Shown piece by piece: positions 9,061 through 17,291 of a stretch of 64,000 nt of DNA. The stretch is from the NCBI GenBank assembly GCA_043421945.1, contig JBHOGO010000010.1, positions 23,426-87,425 on the forward strand. Direction: 5' to 3'. This stretch comes from Thaumasiovibrio sp043421945. GTDB lineage: Bacteria; Pseudomonadota; Gammaproteobacteria; Enterobacterales; Vibrionaceae. Made by a program: the position numbers and the translations under genes. Below the pieces are notes generated by a model. That model saw only the letters and a list, made by a program, of their open reading frames with translations. It searched no databases and was not told the origin of the DNA. How positions within the stretch are numbered: position 1 is the first letter of the stretch; each line of letters starts with the position of its first letter.

Positions 9061-9129
9061 ATGAGATATTACAACGCGTTGATGGTGTTAACCGCGATTA
9101 TGTTTACAGGTGCACTTGTTATTCGATAG
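9061..9129 (+). CDS. Possible 22-residue single-span membrane peptide
   Basis: ATG at 9061 is preceded by GGGG seven to ten bases upstream and opens a 22-codon frame ending in TAG. The peptide begins MRYYNALMVL and ends in Ile-Arg, with a hydrophobic middle long enough for one membrane span and charged residues at each end. This is a common design for bacterial small membrane proteins. I do not recognise it. Chance occurrence is possible at this length. Confidence 0.3.
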   Translation: MRYYNALMVLTAIMFTGALVIR

Positions 9130-9234
9130 ACGCCAAAAGGTCGTATCTTCAACTCAAGTATGGTGCTATTTCGTTTTTACTTGATTTCACTTTTATGAAA
9201 ACAGTTGAGCGGTGTACCGAGTTACCTCCTTGGG

Positions 9235-9393
9235 CTAGGTATTTGAATGAACCTTCTGCTCTAAGTCATGTTTGACTATTTCTAGTGCTTTGAGAGCGAC
9301 TTCAGGATTCACTTCATTGGATTCAAATAGGTATATAAGATCGACAGCGAGTTTGATTTCATCAGGAGCATTTTCTAAGGTTTGATTATTCAT
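9235..9393 (-). CDS. rsmS: RsmS / YbaM-like pleiotropic regulator (DUF2496)
   Basis: This 52-residue protein reads LENAPDEIKLAVDLIYLFE near its start and ALKALEIVKHDLEQK near its end. That is the signature of the DUF2496 family, E. coli YbaM and Erwinia/Pectobacterium RsmS. RsmS is linked genetically to secondary-metabolite and exoenzyme control; its biochemical role is unclear. AAAGAG lies five bases before the ATG. In E. coli ybaM follows priC directly. Here the same gene neighbourhood is kept but a deacetylase-like gene is inserted between them, which supports the assignment. Confidence 0.85.
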   Translation of the reverse strand: MNNQTLENAPDEIKLAVDLIYLFESNEVNPEVALKALEIVKHDLEQKVHSNT

Positions 9394-9469
9394 TTTGGCT
9401 CTTTCTTTTACGTATTGATTGTTCGTCTTTTAATTTGATAAGCATATTCTATGCTTATCTTCTTGTTAT

Positions 9470-10417
9470 TTAAGACTTAATTCTTTGCTTTAGTGCTTTT
9501 TCTGCATTTAGTGCTTGTGCTGCATTTAGTAGCTGGAGGTGTAGCGGTATGAGCCGCTCTTGGTTGGTATGGTAGCCTCCACCAATCACGGCAGCAACCG
9601 GAATTTCATTAGATTGGCAGTATTCAAGAACCATTTTATCTCGATGATATATTCCACTTTCTGATAAGTGTAAATACCCCAGTTCATCATCAATATGTAC
9701 ATCGACTCCCGCATCATAAATAACGATATCAGGTTGATGTTGCATTAACCAAATCGGAATAAACTGCTTAAGCGTGGCTAAATATTGTTGGTCTTCACAC
9801 TGTTTTTCAAAGGGTAAATCGTAGCTAGATTGCGGTTTTCTTGACGGGAAGTTGCTGTCGCAATGTGCTGAAACAGTAATGATATTGGGTTTGTCAGAGG
9901 TTATTGTTGCTGTTCCATCCCCATGATGTACATCAAGATCAATAATCATAACGTTATCGACTTTAGGCAATTGCAGCGCCAATGAAGCTGCAATGGCAAG
10001 ATCATTAATTAAGCAAAACCCACTGCCAAAGTCACGATGAGCATGGTGATATCCGCCGCTAAAGTGAATCGCGATGCCATTCTTCATCGCTTGCTGAACG
10101 GTTTCCCACGTGCCACCAGCAGAAGTCAGCGTACGTGTGATGAGCGCTTCACTCCAAGGAAAGCCGATTCGACGCATTTTTGCAGCAGGAAGCTGGCCGG
10201 TGAATAGTGCTTCAATATATTGTTGATCATGAACCTCCAATACTTCACTTATTGATAAAGCCTGAGGGGCGATAACATGAAAGTCCGCATTGAGTGAAGG
10301 ATCGATCAAAAGTGCGTCATGGAGTAAGCGGTACTTTTGAATGGGGTATCGATGTTTATCGGGAAGCGTGAGGTCTGAATAGATAGGGTGGTAGATAACA
10401 GGGATCGAACTACTCAT
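9470..10417 (-). CDS. Histone-deacetylase-family (acetoin utilisation / HDAC-like) amidohydrolase
   Basis: The 315-residue protein has the arginase/deacetylase fold. FSGGYHHAHRDFGSGFCL carries the paired catalytic histidines H124 and H125. IIDLDVHHGDG (158-168) supplies two zinc ligands, D162 and H164, and the later DAGVDVH region carries the third acidic ligand. GGGYH near the end corresponds to the conserved Gly-Gly-Tyr that positions the oxyanion Tyr. All catalytic elements are intact. The start codon overlaps the priC stop by eight bases, so translation is probably coupled. Bacterial members remove acyl groups from proteins or small amines; the substrate is not predictable. Confidence 0.88.
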   Translation of the reverse strand: MSSSIPVIYHPIYSDLTLPDKHRYPIQKYRLLHDALLIDPSLNADFHVIAPQALSISEVLEVHDQQYIEALFTGQLPAAKMRRIGFPWSEALITRTLTSAGGTWETVQQAMKNGIAIHFSGGYHHAHRDFGSGFCLINDLAIAASLALQLPKVDNVMIIDLDVHHGDGTATITSDKPNIITVSAHCDSNFPSRKPQSSYDLPFEKQCEDQQYLATLKQFIPIWLMQHQPDIVIYDAGVDVHIDDELGYLHLSESGIYHRDKMVLEYCQSNEIPVAAVIGGGYHTNQERLIPLHLQLLNAAQALNAEKALKQRIKS

Positions 10418-10955
10418 AGCGTTCCTGATATTGAATTTGTTTTTCTATCTTTACTTTGGCTGTTCGACAACGCTCTAATCGAGCTTCAAGGGCGACTTGC
10501 TCGCGTTGTAAAAACGTCGTGTTATGAACAGAGGTACGCTCAATTTCTTGCGTTTTCTCATGGCACATTTGCAGCAGCCGTCTTTCCCATTCGATATGTT
10601 GGGATAGCTCTTGGTAAAGTGTTGAAATCGATTTGTAAAAGCGCTTAGCTGCTTTCGGTTCATTGGCTCTTATAGAAACAGTGACGAGTTCACGTTGGAG
10701 TGCATGGATCTGCAGGGCAAGGTGATCACAAAGATAGCCGAGTCGCTCGGGGTTTGGGGTTGGAGCAGCTAAACATTTTTCAATTAAGAGTAATTGCTGC
10801 TGGGCTTGTTCAACACATGGACTGACCCGCTTCGGGTAGCCACTGAAGAGATGCTCATCAAAGAGTGGTTTGTCGGCATCACCTCGACGTTTGTCGAGAT
10901 CGTTTGCTTGTTGGCGTAGCTGTGCGAGGTGCTGTTCAAATCGGTCGATATTCAT
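10410..10955 (-). CDS. priC: Primosomal replication protein N'' (PriC)
   Basis: PriC helps reload the DnaB helicase at stalled forks independently of PriA. The protein is about 181 residues, all-helical and rich in Gln, Arg and Leu. It shows the family-like core WERRLLQMCHEK and the C-terminal LEARLERCRTAKVKIEKQI. ATG at 10955 lies two bases after the upstream permease stop; a GTG at 10967 would add four residues. Its position before an rsmS/ybaM gene mirrors E. coli priC-ybaM. The 3' end overlaps the deacetylase gene. Confidence 0.88.
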   Translation of the reverse strand: MNIDRFEQHLAQLRQQANDLDKRRGDADKPLFDEHLFSGYPKRVSPCVEQAQQQLLLIEKCLAAPTPNPERLGYLCDHLALQIHALQRELVTVSIRANEPKAAKRFYKSISTLYQELSQHIEWERRLLQMCHEKTQEIERTSVHNTTFLQREQVALEARLERCRTAKVKIEKQIQYQERYE

Positions 10956-10957
10956 TG

Positions 10958-11731
10958 TTATAACCACGCTTCGATAGCAAGCTTAATCGCTAGGGTAATG
11001 ACCATGGTAACAAACACTGGTCGAATGAACTTTGCACCAAACTTGATCGCAGAATGTGCACCGATCCAAGCTCCTGCCATTAGGCATACGCCCATCGTTA
11101 GTCCAATAGCCCAATTAATATGACCCAGTAATGCAAAAGTGAAAAAGGACGTAATGTTGCTCGTAAAGTTCATCGCTTTAGCTAAACCAGAAGAGCGCAG
11201 TATATCCATACGATAGATCGCCATGGAGGATACCGTCCAAAATGCGCCAGTGCCTGGTCCTGCCACACCATCGTAAAAACCGAGAGTGACCCCTTGCGCA
11301 ACCTGCTTTTTCTTCAGTTTTGGGCAAACTTTCGGTAATTGATGACTATCTGCTTTCGGTTGGGGAGCCCATAAGGTATAGACGGCAACAGCGAGTATGA
11401 TCAATGGCAAGGCTTTTTCTAGCCATTCTGTACTCAAAGTGTCGACGATCATTGTGCCCATAATGGCACCAAATAGTGTTGCGCCGAATGACCATAGCCA
11501 AAAGCGTGGGGTGAAGAGTTTCTTCTTATAGTAAGTCATTGCGGCGGTGCTAGAGGCAAAACTAGCAGCAAGCTTGTTCGTACCTAGTGCAATATGCGGG
11601 GGAAGCCCTATCCATAACAGAGCTGGGATAGTCAGCATGCCACCGCCGCCAGCAACTGCATCAATGAAACCGGCGATGAAAGCCACTGACGCTAAGATCG
11701 CAATAACGCCAGGGTCTAAAATATCAATCAT
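10958..11731 (-). CDS. TSUP-family permease (YfcA-like)
   Basis: This inner-membrane protein of about 257 residues belongs to the TauE/SafE/YfcA sulfite-exporter superfamily. It has two repeats of hydrophobic helices. The first holds the hallmark GFIDAVAGGGGMLTIPALL and GTNKLAAS; the second holds GFYDGVAGPGTGAFW and AMNFTSNITSF. About eight membrane spans are expected. ATG at 11731 is preferred over a TTG at 11761 because it begins just before the first span. It lies 30 bases after dinG and two bases before priC, in one operon. The substrate (sulfite, organosulfonate or other anion) is unknown. Confidence 0.85.
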   Translation of the reverse strand: MIDILDPGVIAILASVAFIAGFIDAVAGGGGMLTIPALLWIGLPPHIALGTNKLAASFASSTAAMTYYKKKLFTPRFWLWSFGATLFGAIMGTMIVDTLSTEWLEKALPLIILAVAVYTLWAPQPKADSHQLPKVCPKLKKKQVAQGVTLGFYDGVAGPGTGAFWTVSSMAIYRMDILRSSGLAKAMNFTSNITSFFTFALLGHINWAIGLTMGVCLMAGAWIGAHSAIKFGAKFIRPVFVTMVITLAIKLAIEAWL

Positions 11732-11761
11732 GTCTTCTTCTACATTCAGTAATAACGTCAA

Positions 11762-13843
11762 TTAATGGTCAGATTCGATTACCCGAGAAAACGGAGGTAG
11801 GGCATCCAATAGTGCTTTGCCATACCTTTTTGTAATGATGCGACGATCAAGGATGACCACTCTACCAGAATCTCTTTCCTTACGCAGTAACCTACCTGCT
11901 GATTGAATCAGCTTCTTACTGGCTTCTGGTACAGTAATTTGCATAAAGGGGTTCCCACCTTTACTTTCAATGTATTCGGCATGTGCAGCTTCAATGGGAG
12001 AGGTAGGTACAGCAAAAGGAATCTTTGTAATGATGACATTGGTTAATAAGTCCCCGGGTAGGTCAAGGCCTTCAGAGAAACTACCGGTACCAAAGAGAAT
12101 ACTGACTTTACCTTTCTTTATTGCCTCTCGATGCTTCTCGAGAATTTGTTGGCGTGATTCTTCGCCCTGTACCAAAAGCTGCCAGCCATTTTTCTTAAAG
12201 CGTTTTGCTAGCGATTCTGCCATTTTATTCATCTGCCAATAGGAAGCGAACAGCACAAGGCTTGCTGTTTCACCTTCCAAGTATTGGTTTAGCTTCTCTT
12301 TAAGTTCATCATTAAAGCCTTTCGACTGCGGGTCATTTTGCATACTGGGAACGACGAGTCGACCTTGTTCTGCGTAGTCGAAGGGTGACGAGAGGGCGAG
12401 GTAGCGTGAGCCATCATTTTCATCTAAACCCGCTTGGCGACAAAAATAGCTAAATTGGTTCAGCGCTCTAAGGGTTGCAGAAGCGAGTACGACACCACCC
12501 GCTCGGCACCACAACATGTTATCTAAACGGAATCCAACTTCTAAGGGAGAGACTTCAATAATATAATCGTCAGGGCGCTCTGGATTTTTCGACATCCAGC
12601 GAGCCAAGGGGGCCCCTTTTTCTTTTGTTGGCTGTGCCATTTGCGACCAAACTTTTTCTAAATTCTCTAATCGTTGTAGAAAAAAGCCACATTCAGTCAA
12701 GCCAGGCTCACCGAGTCGCGCGGAAATTTCATTGGTTTTTATACGCTCAGCAATAAGGTCGTGAATCTTTCCTAACCCTTGGCGTGCTTTTTTGCAGCTT
12801 TCAAAAGTCGATTTAGAAAGTTCAGCAAGCCATTCAGGAAGTTCACCATGTTCGAATCGATAAACACCATCTTCATTGAAGAGTGCTGGGTCGATCTGTT
12901 TTGCCATTTGGCGTAGTTCAGGAATTAAGTGTTGGCACTGCTCTTGGAGTTGGTTTAAGAAGCGTCCACTCTGCTTGATATCAGCCATATTGGCCAATTT
13001 ACTGGCTTGTTGGTTGAGTGTTTCCAACCAATTCGCGGCGCCAATTAAGCTTGCAGATCCGGCAGAAAAGTCGCGAGCAACATGCGGTAAGTGATGGGCT
13101 TCATCGATCAAATAATAGCTTTGTTCAGGCTCGGGTAAAATAATCCCTCCCCCTAATTCGATGTCAGCCATCAGCAATGCGTGATTGGCAATGATGACAT
13201 CAGCAGTGTTTAACCCTTCTCTAGCCTTAGCAAATGGGCAATCTCTATGTAAAGGTAATCCGGCATGACAGCTGTGTTTATCTGAGGCAATTTGCTGCCA
13301 GACTCTGTTTGGAATCGGTGTAGGCCAATTGTCTCTGTCGCCATCCCATTTTTGTTTTTTTAGTGCAGAAAATAACCGCCCAATCAGTTCTAAATCCGAT
13401 TTTTTAGGTTTTTCTTCCCATAATGCTTGTTGTTGTGTGTCATCAGGTTCTGCTGCTAGCGCGAGTTTGTGGGTACAGCAATACCGTTGGCGCCCCTTTG
13501 CCAGTTGAACATTCACTTCCTTTTCAAAAATTCGTTGAAATAGCGGGAGATCTTTGTGGAGTAATTGTTCCTGCAATGCAACTGTTGCCGTTGATATGAC
13601 AACCTTTCGATTATTAGCGATGGCGAGCGGAATCGCACCAATCAAGTAGGCTAAAGATTTGCCAATCCCTGTCCCTGCTTCGGCGACTAAAATGCGACGT
13701 GTTTTGTCGTAACTCCCGCTGAGTGTTTTTGCTATCTCGGCAACTAGGTAGTTTTGTGCACGCCTAGGGGTGAAGTTGTCGAGCTGGGCTGTCAGGTTTT
13801 GGTAGCAGCGTCTAATGCTGTCTTGGACTGGTTTACTAAGCAT
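11762..13843 (-). CDS. dinG: ATP-dependent DNA helicase DinG
   Basis: This XPD-like superfamily 2 helicase of about 693 residues resolves D-loops, R-loops and G-quadruplexes. It shows Walker A EAGTGIGKS, the DEAHHLP box and C-terminal QSAGRLLRKERDSGRV (motif VI). ATG at 13843 matches the start of E. coli DinG, whose conserved Tyr is likewise about 14 residues in; a GTG at 13882 would add 13 residues. The iron-sulfur region is odd. It has RYCC and then a CHAGLPLHRDC segment (C-x9-C), where E. coli DinG has C-x4-C-x5-C, so the middle cysteine is absent. No clear LexA box was found upstream. Confidence 0.93.
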   Translation of the reverse strand: MLSKPVQDSIRRCYQNLTAQLDNFTPRRAQNYLVAEIAKTLSGSYDKTRRILVAEAGTGIGKSLAYLIGAIPLAIANNRKVVISTATVALQEQLLHKDLPLFQRIFEKEVNVQLAKGRQRYCCTHKLALAAEPDDTQQQALWEEKPKKSDLELIGRLFSALKKQKWDGDRDNWPTPIPNRVWQQIASDKHSCHAGLPLHRDCPFAKAREGLNTADVIIANHALLMADIELGGGIILPEPEQSYYLIDEAHHLPHVARDFSAGSASLIGAANWLETLNQQASKLANMADIKQSGRFLNQLQEQCQHLIPELRQMAKQIDPALFNEDGVYRFEHGELPEWLAELSKSTFESCKKARQGLGKIHDLIAERIKTNEISARLGEPGLTECGFFLQRLENLEKVWSQMAQPTKEKGAPLARWMSKNPERPDDYIIEVSPLEVGFRLDNMLWCRAGGVVLASATLRALNQFSYFCRQAGLDENDGSRYLALSSPFDYAEQGRLVVPSMQNDPQSKGFNDELKEKLNQYLEGETASLVLFASYWQMNKMAESLAKRFKKNGWQLLVQGEESRQQILEKHREAIKKGKVSILFGTGSFSEGLDLPGDLLTNVIITKIPFAVPTSPIEAAHAEYIESKGGNPFMQITVPEASKKLIQSAGRLLRKERDSGRVVILDRRIITKRYGKALLDALPPFSRVIESDH

Positions 13844-13898
13844 AAAAAACAGAATTTTTGGGAGGAGACGGGAGTATATCACACATACCTGACTGGAG

Positions 13899-13914
13899 TG
13901 ATAGAACCCTCACA
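13899..13914 (+). promoter_or_regulatory. Possible second CRP site
   Basis: TGATAGAACCCTCACA matches the CRP consensus TGTGA-N6-TCACA with a perfect right half and a weak left half. It lies 41 bases upstream of the stronger site, between dinG and the porin gene, so it could serve either. Confidence 0.35.
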
Positions 13915-13955
13915 TGTGACGCCGAGTCAAATTTTGCGATCTTTTGTTATCATTG

Positions 13956-13971
13956 TGTGACAGGAGTCACA
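13956..13971 (+). promoter_or_regulatory. CRP binding site upstream of the porin gene
   Basis: TGTGACAGGAGTCACA is an exact TGTGA-N6-TCACA match. It is centred about 310 bases upstream of the start point predicted from the -10/-35 at 14240-14268. V. cholerae ompT is known to be activated by CRP from far-upstream sites and repressed by ToxR, so the arrangement fits an ompT-type control region. Function is inferred. Confidence 0.75.
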
Positions 13972-14239
13972 AAAAAAGATTGAACCTTGCACTCGCCTGT
14001 TGGTGGGGTTATTGATGCATGCATCATCATCTAAATATATGATGATTTGTAAACATAAACGCTACAAGAGTCCATTTAATGAACGCTTGTTGGTTTTATG
14101 TTTCGTTTTGCGGTGTTGATATCGGCCGGCTAATTATTAGGATGGGAACACATATTACATTCTTATTTCACTTTAATTTACATTTAAGTAATTGTTTATA
14201 AAGCCTAAAAATCATAGTTTTTGGATTTATTTTGCCGAT

Positions 14240-14268
14240 TTGACACGTTTTAGGATCTCTTGCACGAT
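14240..14268 (+). promoter_or_regulatory. Predicted sigma-70 promoter of the porin gene
   Basis: TTGACA (14240-14245), a 17-base spacer and CACGAT (14263-14268) form a plausible promoter with a perfect -35 and a weak -10. The leader would be about 105 bases and contains a CCTCTT/AAGAGG hairpin near 14300. Confidence 0.5.
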
Positions 14269-14382
14269 GACTCTCGCAATTTAAGAAGCTTTTTGATGAC
14301 CTCTTCACCGAAAAGAGGCTCAGGAAGAATGATAAGGAAATCCGGAAGGATTCAACCAAATAAGAAAAGGCAGTGGACTATC

Positions 14383-15360
14383 ATGAAAAAAACTATCCTA
14401 GCTATGGCTGTGCCATCACTATTGGCTGCAGGCTCAGCGTTTGCAGGCGTTAACCTTTATGCTGATAACGGTGTAACGGTAGATGTATCAGGTGCAGCAG
14501 AAGTTCAATATTACAAAGCCGGAGAAAAAGACTCTGAAGATCAAATTCGTCTCGACGATGGTGATTTAGCGTTTGATATCAACGTAGAAGTGTCTGACAG
14601 CCTATCGGCTGTTGCGGGTATCGGATTTGCATTTGAAGATACTTACAACGACGAAACATCTGTTTTAAATGACGAGCTTTACGTTGGTTTTGCGGGTGAT
14701 TGGGGTACATTTACCTTTGGTCGTCAGCTTCTTATTAATGATGATTTGGGTAACACGAAAGACATCGAATTTGGTGGTGATACACTAGGTTTTGGAGTAT
14801 CACAAAGCTCTCAAGCACTTAAGTATGTGTTTGACAATGGTCAATTCTATGCAGCTGCTTCAGCTTCTATCAAAGAAGATGACGATCAAACAGCTACTGG
14901 TGTAACGGATGAAACACAGGTAGTTGATGGTCGTTTAGGTGCGCGTTTTGGTGACCTAGATGCACGCGTTTACCTATTTAGTGGTAGCGACTTGGTCAAT
15001 AGTGATGGTGCTGTACATGACCAAACTGGTTATAACCTAGAAGTTGATTATGTATTCGGTGATTGGAGTGTCGCTGGTTCTTACGGTAATGTAGAAAATG
15101 AATTTGTCGGCGGTGGTAAAGATGATGTTGATGTTATCTCTGTTTCAGCTGACTACACAATGAACATGACAACATTTGCTGGTGGTTATACCCTTGCTTC
15201 TCCAAGCACAAGCAATTCAGATACAAGCTCTATCTTCTTCAACGTGACGCAAAAACTTCACAGCAATGTGAAAGCGTACGGTGAACTTGCATTCCTAGAT
15301 GCAGACCAAGATACAGTAGATGACGTTGCTTACGTTGTTGGTATGGAAGTTTCGTTTTAA
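14383..15360 (+). CDS. Outer-membrane porin, OmpT/OmpL type
   Basis: This general-diffusion porin has 325 residues. The signal peptide MKKTILAMAVPSLLAAGSAFAG would be cut after Ala-Phe-Ala. The mature part is acidic and rich in alternating beta-strand patterns such as GTFTFGRQL and YAAASASI, and ends in Phe, the BAM recognition residue. The frame is open further upstream to 14260, but the signal peptide fixes the start at 14383. The neighbours dinG and DUF2057 match those of V. cholerae ompT. Regulation by CRP (site at 13956) and by the ToxR encoded at 21867-22700 is inferred from that parallel. The exact Omp name is uncertain. Confidence 0.9.
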   Translation: MKKTILAMAVPSLLAAGSAFAGVNLYADNGVTVDVSGAAEVQYYKAGEKDSEDQIRLDDGDLAFDINVEVSDSLSAVAGIGFAFEDTYNDETSVLNDELYVGFAGDWGTFTFGRQLLINDDLGNTKDIEFGGDTLGFGVSQSSQALKYVFDNGQFYAAASASIKEDDDQTATGVTDETQVVDGRLGARFGDLDARVYLFSGSDLVNSDGAVHDQTGYNLEVDYVFGDWSVAGSYGNVENEFVGGGKDDVDVISVSADYTMNMTTFAGGYTLASPSTSNSDTSSIFFNVTQKLHSNVKAYGELAFLDADQDTVDDVAYVVGMEVSF

Positions 15361-15373
15361 TTGAGCTTCTTCT

Positions 15374-15402
15374 AAAAAAGCCGCCTGTTGGCGGCTTTTT
15401 TG
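15374..15402 (+). terminator. Intrinsic terminator of the porin gene
   Basis: AAAAAAGCCGCC and GGCGGCTTTTTT form a perfect 12-base stem with a TGTT loop, starting 13 bases after the stop codon. Confidence 0.93.
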
Positions 15403-15434
15403 ATCGCGCGATTGTTTAATTATTTGGAGTCATC

Positions 15435-16085
15435 ATGAAAAATTGTCTGACGGCCTTTAACGTTTTTTTTCTTAGTTTTATTTGTTTCTTCGCTAGTGCC
15501 GCCCAGTCTTTAGTATTGAGTTTGGATGAAAACATCAAGTTTCTTGTTGTTAATGGTGAAGATCGCAAAAGTAGCTTTTTACAGCGATACGAACAGCAGG
15601 ATTTGGCAGAGGGAGAGAACCAGATTGTTATTCGTTTTGATGGTGAGGTAAAGAATGGCAGCCGCGATTCTATTTACACCTCTAAGCCATATCTGTTTAG
15701 CCTAGACCTGAATGGACGAGACGCGACAATCACGACGCCTAAAACAATACGCAGCATGTCACAAGCGAAGTCATTTTTCCGCAATCCGAGTTGGGTTGTA
15801 ACCTATAGCGATGGTTCATCTGAAATTTTAGCGATGACGCAGTTAAATGGTGATGGCTTCGGAGGACTGAATGATGCTGCCGCGTTAGTCGCAACCTACA
15901 ACCAGGAAAACGGAATTATCATTGACGATAGTAAAGTACTTGACTTAAAAGAGGATGTGGTGAGCGTAGATCACAATGGTGATATTGTGGTCAGTGGTGA
16001 TGCGGTTGCACAACTTAAACTCTGGTATACGAAAGCAACCGAGGCTGAAAAGGTGGAATTCAAAGTTTGGTTAGCACAGCAATAA
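15435..16085 (+). CDS. DUF2057 / UPF0319 family secreted protein
   Basis: This protein of 216 residues has an N-terminal signal peptide (about residues 1-22, ending in Ala-Ser-Ala-Ala). The start of the mature part (LVLSLDENIKFLVVNGED) and the repeated beta-rich pattern match the UPF0319/DUF2057 family. E. coli YccT (CsgI), a periplasmic protein reported to influence curli assembly, belongs to it, as does VC1853 of V. cholerae. TTGGAG lies eight bases before the ATG. It follows the porin terminator, so it has its own promoter or depends on readthrough. Its role here is unknown. Confidence 0.85.
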   Translation: MKNCLTAFNVFFLSFICFFASAAQSLVLSLDENIKFLVVNGEDRKSSFLQRYEQQDLAEGENQIVIRFDGEVKNGSRDSIYTSKPYLFSLDLNGRDATITTPKTIRSMSQAKSFFRNPSWVVTYSDGSSEILAMTQLNGDGFGGLNDAAALVATYNQENGIIIDDSKVLDLKEDVVSVDHNGDIVVSGDAVAQLKLWYTKATEAEKVEFKVWLAQQ

Positions 16086-16087
16086 TC

Positions 16088-16111
16088 GTTGCCGCAGACA
16101 CCTGCGGCAAC
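16088..16111. terminator. Hairpin after the DUF2057 gene
   Basis: GTTGCCGCAG and CTGCGGCAAC form a perfect 10-base stem with an ACAC loop between two convergent genes. No T run follows on either strand, so termination is uncertain. Confidence 0.5.
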
Positions 16112-16138
16112 AACGAGTTGATTGCTTGAAGACCTGAT

Positions 16139-16486
16139 TTAGCAGTGCTTTTGTCTGCAATCGAAGCAACGCGGTTCCGCAGGATCAACTTCTAAGTCGT
16201 AGAGAGCAATCGCTTCTTCACAGTCTGTACATGTTCCGTACATTCCGATGCCATCCGCACATATTGCAGCATCTAATCGCTCTAATCTTTCAGCTAAATC
16301 GCGAGTCGTTTGATGTAAGCTACCTGCTCCCATCTCAATGAGTTGCTGCATCTCGATGCTTTGAAGATCCTTTAAGCTTAGGTCTGATTCATTAGCAAGT
16401 ACATGCATTAATTGGCGCTGATACTTTTGAAGTTCAGAGTGAATTTTTCGTAACAATTGATCGTACTTGGCAACAAGTGTCTTCAT
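16139..16486 (-). CDS. TraR/DksA-type C4 zinc-finger protein
   Basis: This small DksA-like protein has 115 residues. A long N-terminal helical region (about 1-80) is followed by a zinc finger with CTDC and CFDC. The Pro-Ala-Glu-Pro-Arg-Cys stretch between them is typical of the family. It lacks the extra N-terminal length of true DksA. The start at 16486 is chosen because GAAGG stands five bases upstream; an in-frame ATG at 16498 is less well placed. Proteins of this group bind RNA polymerase through the secondary channel, but some have no shown effect on transcription. Confidence 0.85.
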   Translation of the reverse strand: MKTLVAKYDQLLRKIHSELQKYQRQLMHVLANESDLSLKDLQSIEMQQLIEMGAGSLHQTTRDLAERLERLDAAICADGIGMYGTCTDCEEAIALYDLEVDPAEPRCFDCRQKHC

Positions 16487-16811
16487 GGCAACCTTCATGT
16501 GAACTGTCTTTATTTTAGTCTAGAGTGTTGTTAAGACATCAATCTGATTTGTATCAATGATTGGCCATATAATTGGTTTTATAGCGGTTATGGAGACGTT
16601 TAGCAGGAAGTCTTTTCATCAATGTTGGCTTTTTGATCTAAGAAATCGAGCTCTTCTTACAAAGAAGGTCTTGGAATAATATACATCACAGTCAGTAATG
16701 CTTGTGGCATCATTAATAATCGATAGTCTTATTCTTCTAACCGTTTGCCAGTGGCTACCATATTGATGCGAAGCCATCTGTATCTGAAGCCATCTTTGAT
16801 AGGATATTAAA
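16487..16811. other. Divergent intergenic region, DksA-like / ybaN
   Basis: The 325 bases between two divergent genes are AT-rich. GAAGCCATCT occurs twice near 16770 and 16786. No ORF with a good start or strong terminator hairpin was seen. Confidence 0.4.
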
Positions 16812-17204
16812 TTGCCAAAACCATTGTGGTGCTTCTTCGGTATCTTGTTTTTAACATTAGGGGGGATAGGGGTTGTTGTCCCTTTGCTTCCTACAACACC
16901 TTTTGTATTACTTTCAGCCGCTTGTTTTTCTCGAGGTTCTTTAAGGCTTCACCGATGGCTTATCGAGCATCGTTTCTTTGGACCTATTATTCTCAATTGG
17001 CAGGCGCACCGTGCATTGTCTCCACGAGTAAAGCGGAGAGCCTTGCTGATGATTGTGGTGAGCTTTGCATTTAGCTTTTATGTGATCCCTATCGATATGG
17101 TGAAAGGTGTCGTTAGCGTGATCGGCGCTATACTTTTCTACTGGATATATCAATTACCTGAGCGAGAGCTGATTGCTCCAAACCGGGAAAATGGTAAAAT
17201 ATAG
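16812..17204 (+). CDS. ybaN: YbaN-family inner membrane protein (DUF454)
   Basis: This 130-residue protein has two to four membrane spans. The signature GGIGVVVPLLPTTPFVLL is at about 17-34, followed by ACFSRGSLRLHRWL, exactly the DUF454/YbaN pattern. Start is TTG with AGGAT seven bases upstream. It precedes apt, as in E. coli. The family has no established biochemical role. Confidence 0.88.
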   Translation: MPKPLWCFFGILFLTLGGIGVVVPLLPTTPFVLLSAACFSRGSLRLHRWLIEHRFFGPIILNWQAHRALSPRVKRRALLMIVVSFAFSFYVIPIDMVKGVVSVIGAILFYWIYQLPERELIAPNRENGKI

Positions 17205-17291
17205 CGTTTTTATCGAATTTAGAGGCAGCGCGATGCTATCTCTTGTTCTTTTTTGGATATTTTGTCCACTCGTAACAACCAGGTAGAAAAC

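Noticed and set aside
13844..13960. LexA box for dinG
   Set aside because: No CTGT-N8-ACAG element was found near the start, though dinG is SOS-controlled in E. coli.
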